From Ilex aquifolium (Eukaryota > Streptophyta > Magnoliopsida > Aquifoliales > Aquifoliaceae), in the NCBI GenBank assembly GCA_951799425.1, contig OX637391.1, forward strand, positions 46,781,069 through 46,845,068: a DNA stretch of 64,000 nt. The letters run 5' to 3'. Numbering within the stretch: position 1 is the first letter of the stretch; every line of letters starts with the position of its first letter. The notes beneath the pieces are model-generated. The model was not told the origin of the DNA, did no database searches, and saw only the letters and a program-made list of their open reading frames with translations. Made by a program: the position numbers and the translations under genes. Of this stretch, positions 61,391 through 64,000 are shown one piece after another.

Positions 61391-64000
61391 TTAAAGCAAA
61401 GCATTCAACATCTCATTCCAGGTATCAGGTACTCCAGGAAGGCACCAATGGCTACAGTCAGAGGTATAGTCTCTCAGGTGCTGCTTCTCTTCTTGGCCCT
61501 TTGCTTTAGCATAAACAGAAGGATGCCCATCTCGTCGAAGGGCCGACATTTTTGTAATGTCCTGCAAAAATACTGGAAATCTCATCCTTCTCAACACCCC
61601 TTGCAACACTACTAGCTCTGCAGGTACATGGGGGTGAATGGAAAACCCAAGTGGTTCCCTTTGATTGAAGCACTTCCAACCATTTTCTCTGAAAATGGCA
61701 CAAAAAAATGAACAATATCAATCACAACAATGCCATTCAAAAATAGTTGAGGTACGACTTTGTTGAGTTGAGTTGAGTTATATGTAACTAAAAAATGCTT
61801 GTTACCTGTTATGCCTAGGTGACTTGCTTCGGAAAAAGACTCGGGTTTTGCGGGGATCCAGGTTTAGATCAACCCATTTAGCCCAGGTGATGAGTCCTTT
61901 CTCATAGGCAACCATTGGGTTCAAATTTCTCAAGACACTGTTCCCCTCCATGAGGAAATCCCACCTGCAATAGTTATAAAACTTAGATTCTGATAATGAA
62001 TCAATGATCATGAGTTCTTGGCCACGTTGTTGCCTACTTAATGCTTCAAACCCCTCCAAATGGAAGCATTCATGCAACTGATTACTACTTTTTCCTCAAA
62101 AAAATAAGATTTTGTTTGGTTTTTATGTCAATAGATGATATAATAGGACATACAAATGTGTTGATTAAACTTATTTCATATGTTCGTGTTTGATGATGAA
62201 AAAATTGACCCAAGGTGAAAAGTCCATTTAGTCCAAGTTCAAATTGACTTAGAGGTCGTCCAAGTTTTGACATCAGCAGTATTAATTATGATTTTTTTTA
62301 AGAAAAAAATTGAATATTTATTTTTGATTTTGTTTCAATAAATGACATAATAGAACATGAATTTTGGTTGTAAAATTTAAAATGTTTGATATTTATCTTT
62401 AATTGAAGTATTTTTGGTATAAATGTAATATTTTAAACTTAAGGGGTCTAAGTATTACACGTTTCAAATTTCAGAGATCTAAATATAATTTACTAACAGA
62501 CATTTAATGGCAAGGTCTATATATTACGCGCGTACAAATCTCCGAGAGTTTGTGTGTAATATTTTAAATGTCAGGGGTTTAGATAATTAAGTGACAAATT
62601 TAAGAGGGTCTGAGTGTAATTTTTCCAAGAAATTAATGAGATAGGAAGGAAAAAATCATCTTCTTACGAGCTCAATTTGTCAGAGTGAGTCCACCAATGA
62701 GCTGAATCAAACACAAGAACATCAACTCCTCTCCAATACTTTGCATTCTCTTCAATCAAATCCAGATGTAAAATTCTCTTGCTTCCTGCTCCTTTTTTCA
62801 ATTCCACTAGGAATGGAGCCCAAGAAAACTCGATCGATGTCTCAAAATCCTGTGAACAATATGATCAAATAATGTCATTAGAAGGTACATGATTAAGATT
62901 GAGGCCATACTGTTTTGAAGTTTCATTTCAAGGTTTTTGTGTGATGAGCTTATAAAATTTTGACAGAACTTCTTACTAGAGCATGGAAAGCCATTGAAGG
63001 ACCATCATAGGTTACTGTCTTTCGACCAGTTGGAACAACTGATTGGACTAAGCAGACAAGAGACTCCCATTGATTCCTCACTATGGAATCACCTACAAGC
63101 ATGATTCTTTTCCTTCTCATCCTTCCAAGAAAATCCAATGCATCAAACCTGCATCATCAAAAGCATTATGAGCTGTTAAATGATATGAGGAGTACCTCGA
63201 GCACAGTTCAGATTTGGCACATTTGTAAGCTCGATGTTTAAACAGACTGAATTCAAACAAAGCATGACTCGGGTCAGCTCAAAAAGGTCCTTTATTTCAA
63301 CAATTATGAACTTTTTGCCAAACAACCCATCATTACAAGAAAAATGGTTTTCATCGAAGAAATTTTTACTAGAAAAAAATATTTTCTCTGTGAAAGCAGG
63401 CAGTGTCTGAGGAAATAAAACGTTTGAGGTTGAAAACAGTAAGCCACAACATTTTAAGAGGAGATTCTTGTGGCCGGGGTAAAATTCGAGCGAGTCACAA
63501 ACAACCCAAATTTCAACATACTCAAATTTGATATGTTCGTCTCGATTAGCAATCCTATTATAAATGTATATGAACACTTTCAAGTCCATGATGATTGTGA
63601 TATTGGGCTTTTTGTAAATATAATATGGTGGTGGCTAAACCAAATATGGCCCCCAAATCAAACAACAATTTGACAAAAAAGGCACACTAGCTAGAATAAA
63701 TCTTTTTAAGTACCTTGGAAGTGAACAACCATCAGGCTTCCACCTCCATTTCTCATAGTCCGAATCCGGCCTTCCATTCTTTTGACAGGTCACTGCAGAA
63801 CTCAGATAAGGGCAACTCGAGTCATAGAGAGGGTAAGATTGATCATAAACCCATTTTCCTGACGTAAAATCACAGCTTCTCTGACTCGCATGCCGGCTTT
63901 GGACCATGGCAACTTCATCCTCCTTCTCATCGAGCCACGACAACTCGTCGAGTTCAAATTGCGAGGATACGCCATGAATGAAGCTCGAGATCACAACGAA
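61391..64000 (-). CDS. Trichome birefringence-like protein (PMR5/TBL44-45 type), 5' end cut
   Basis: A putative Golgi O-acetyltransferase for cell-wall polysaccharides (family role, from TBL/PMR5 work). Five exons with matched phases: 63714-64000 (continues past the window), 62977-63148, 62668-62849, 61806-61964, 61391-61688. The visible part is 365 residues and has no break. Residues 1-12 (FVVISSFIHGVS) are probably the end of a signal anchor, so the true ATG lies outside. The PMR5N domain starts at C43 (CDFTSGKWVYDQSYPLY; SCPYL; CQKNGRPD; KWRWKPDGC). The catalytic GDS is at 115-117 (IMLVGDSIVRNQW) and DxxH at 344-347 (DCSHWCLPGVPDTWN). DVLVFDSAHWWTHSDK and PMVAYEKGLITWAKWVDLNL are typical of the PMR5/TBL45 branch; the exact paralogue is not certain. 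Confidence 0.92.
62420..62630. repeat. Degenerate GGGGTCTAAGTGTAAT-type repeats in a TBL intron
   Basis: Words such as AAGGGGTCTAAGTATTAC, GGCAAGGTCTATATATTAC and GAGGGTCTGAGTGTAATTTT recur three or four times in the intron 61965-62667. This looks like the eroded inside of a non-autonomous element; no ends were found. Confidence 0.35.

Noticed and set aside
63635-63994. A GTG start at 63994 for the TBL gene
   Set aside because: The reading frame stays open to the window edge (FVV before ISSFIHG) and the family has a longer N-terminus with an anchor, so this is an internal codon of a cut gene. The segment below 63714 is intron.

Overview
This window looks like nuclear DNA of a eudicot plant. 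Its genes have many small GT-AG exons, the intergenic DNA is AT-rich, and it holds TA-flanked hairpin MITEs, Ty3/gypsy and copia-type LTR fossils, and plant-specific gene families (germin-like, trichome birefringence-like, ACR-type ACT proteins). The species cannot be named from sequence alone.

Layout. 0-7.7 kb: the 3' exons of an unidentified minus-strand gene (657-1767), then a GACACG-rich repeat, an hAT-type MITE and a five-copy 385-bp tandem array that arose from the MITE plus its flank. 7.75-19.2 kb: a large minus-strand gene for a plant-specific nuclear-type protein of unknown function (relatives are annotated 'serine/arginine repetitive matrix-like', Arabidopsis At2g19390/At4g29790 type). 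Fourteen exons join in frame into 1144 codons, but the ancestral first exon and the start of the second carry at least five disruptions. 19.6-35.7 kb: a gene desert with a Tourist-like MITE and decayed LTR-element pieces (Athila/Tat-like gypsy pol, a long LTR, copia-type gag, a plant-transposon-domain ORF). 35.74-44.71 kb: one well-bounded Tekay/Del-type chromovirus with two LTRs, a GTGTT target duplication and a nested 309-bp element, broken and fairly young. 45.0-52.2 kb: an intact ten-exon gene for a plastid ACT-domain protein (ACR12 type). 52.9-55.8 kb: three foldback elements, the last one 78 bp from the start codon of an intact single-exon germin-like protein (55.85-56.49 kb). 58-61 kb: more small foldback elements and no gene. 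61.4-64.0 kb: a PMR5/TBL-type cell-wall O-acetyltransferase on the minus strand, cut by the window edge.

The genes do not form a pathway; they are ordinary dispersed plant genes. The plastid ACT protein is expected in amino-acid or nitrogen sensing; the germin-like and TBL proteins belong to the apoplast and Golgi/cell-wall compartments. I found no convincing new biological system. The most notable points are the decayed 5' end of an otherwise intact conserved gene, the MITE-derived tandem array, hairpin elements close to the germin-like gene, and clusters of CCGG-centred palindromes in several LTR-derived segments. All exon structures were read by eye from splice motifs, phase and remembered family sequences, not computed.
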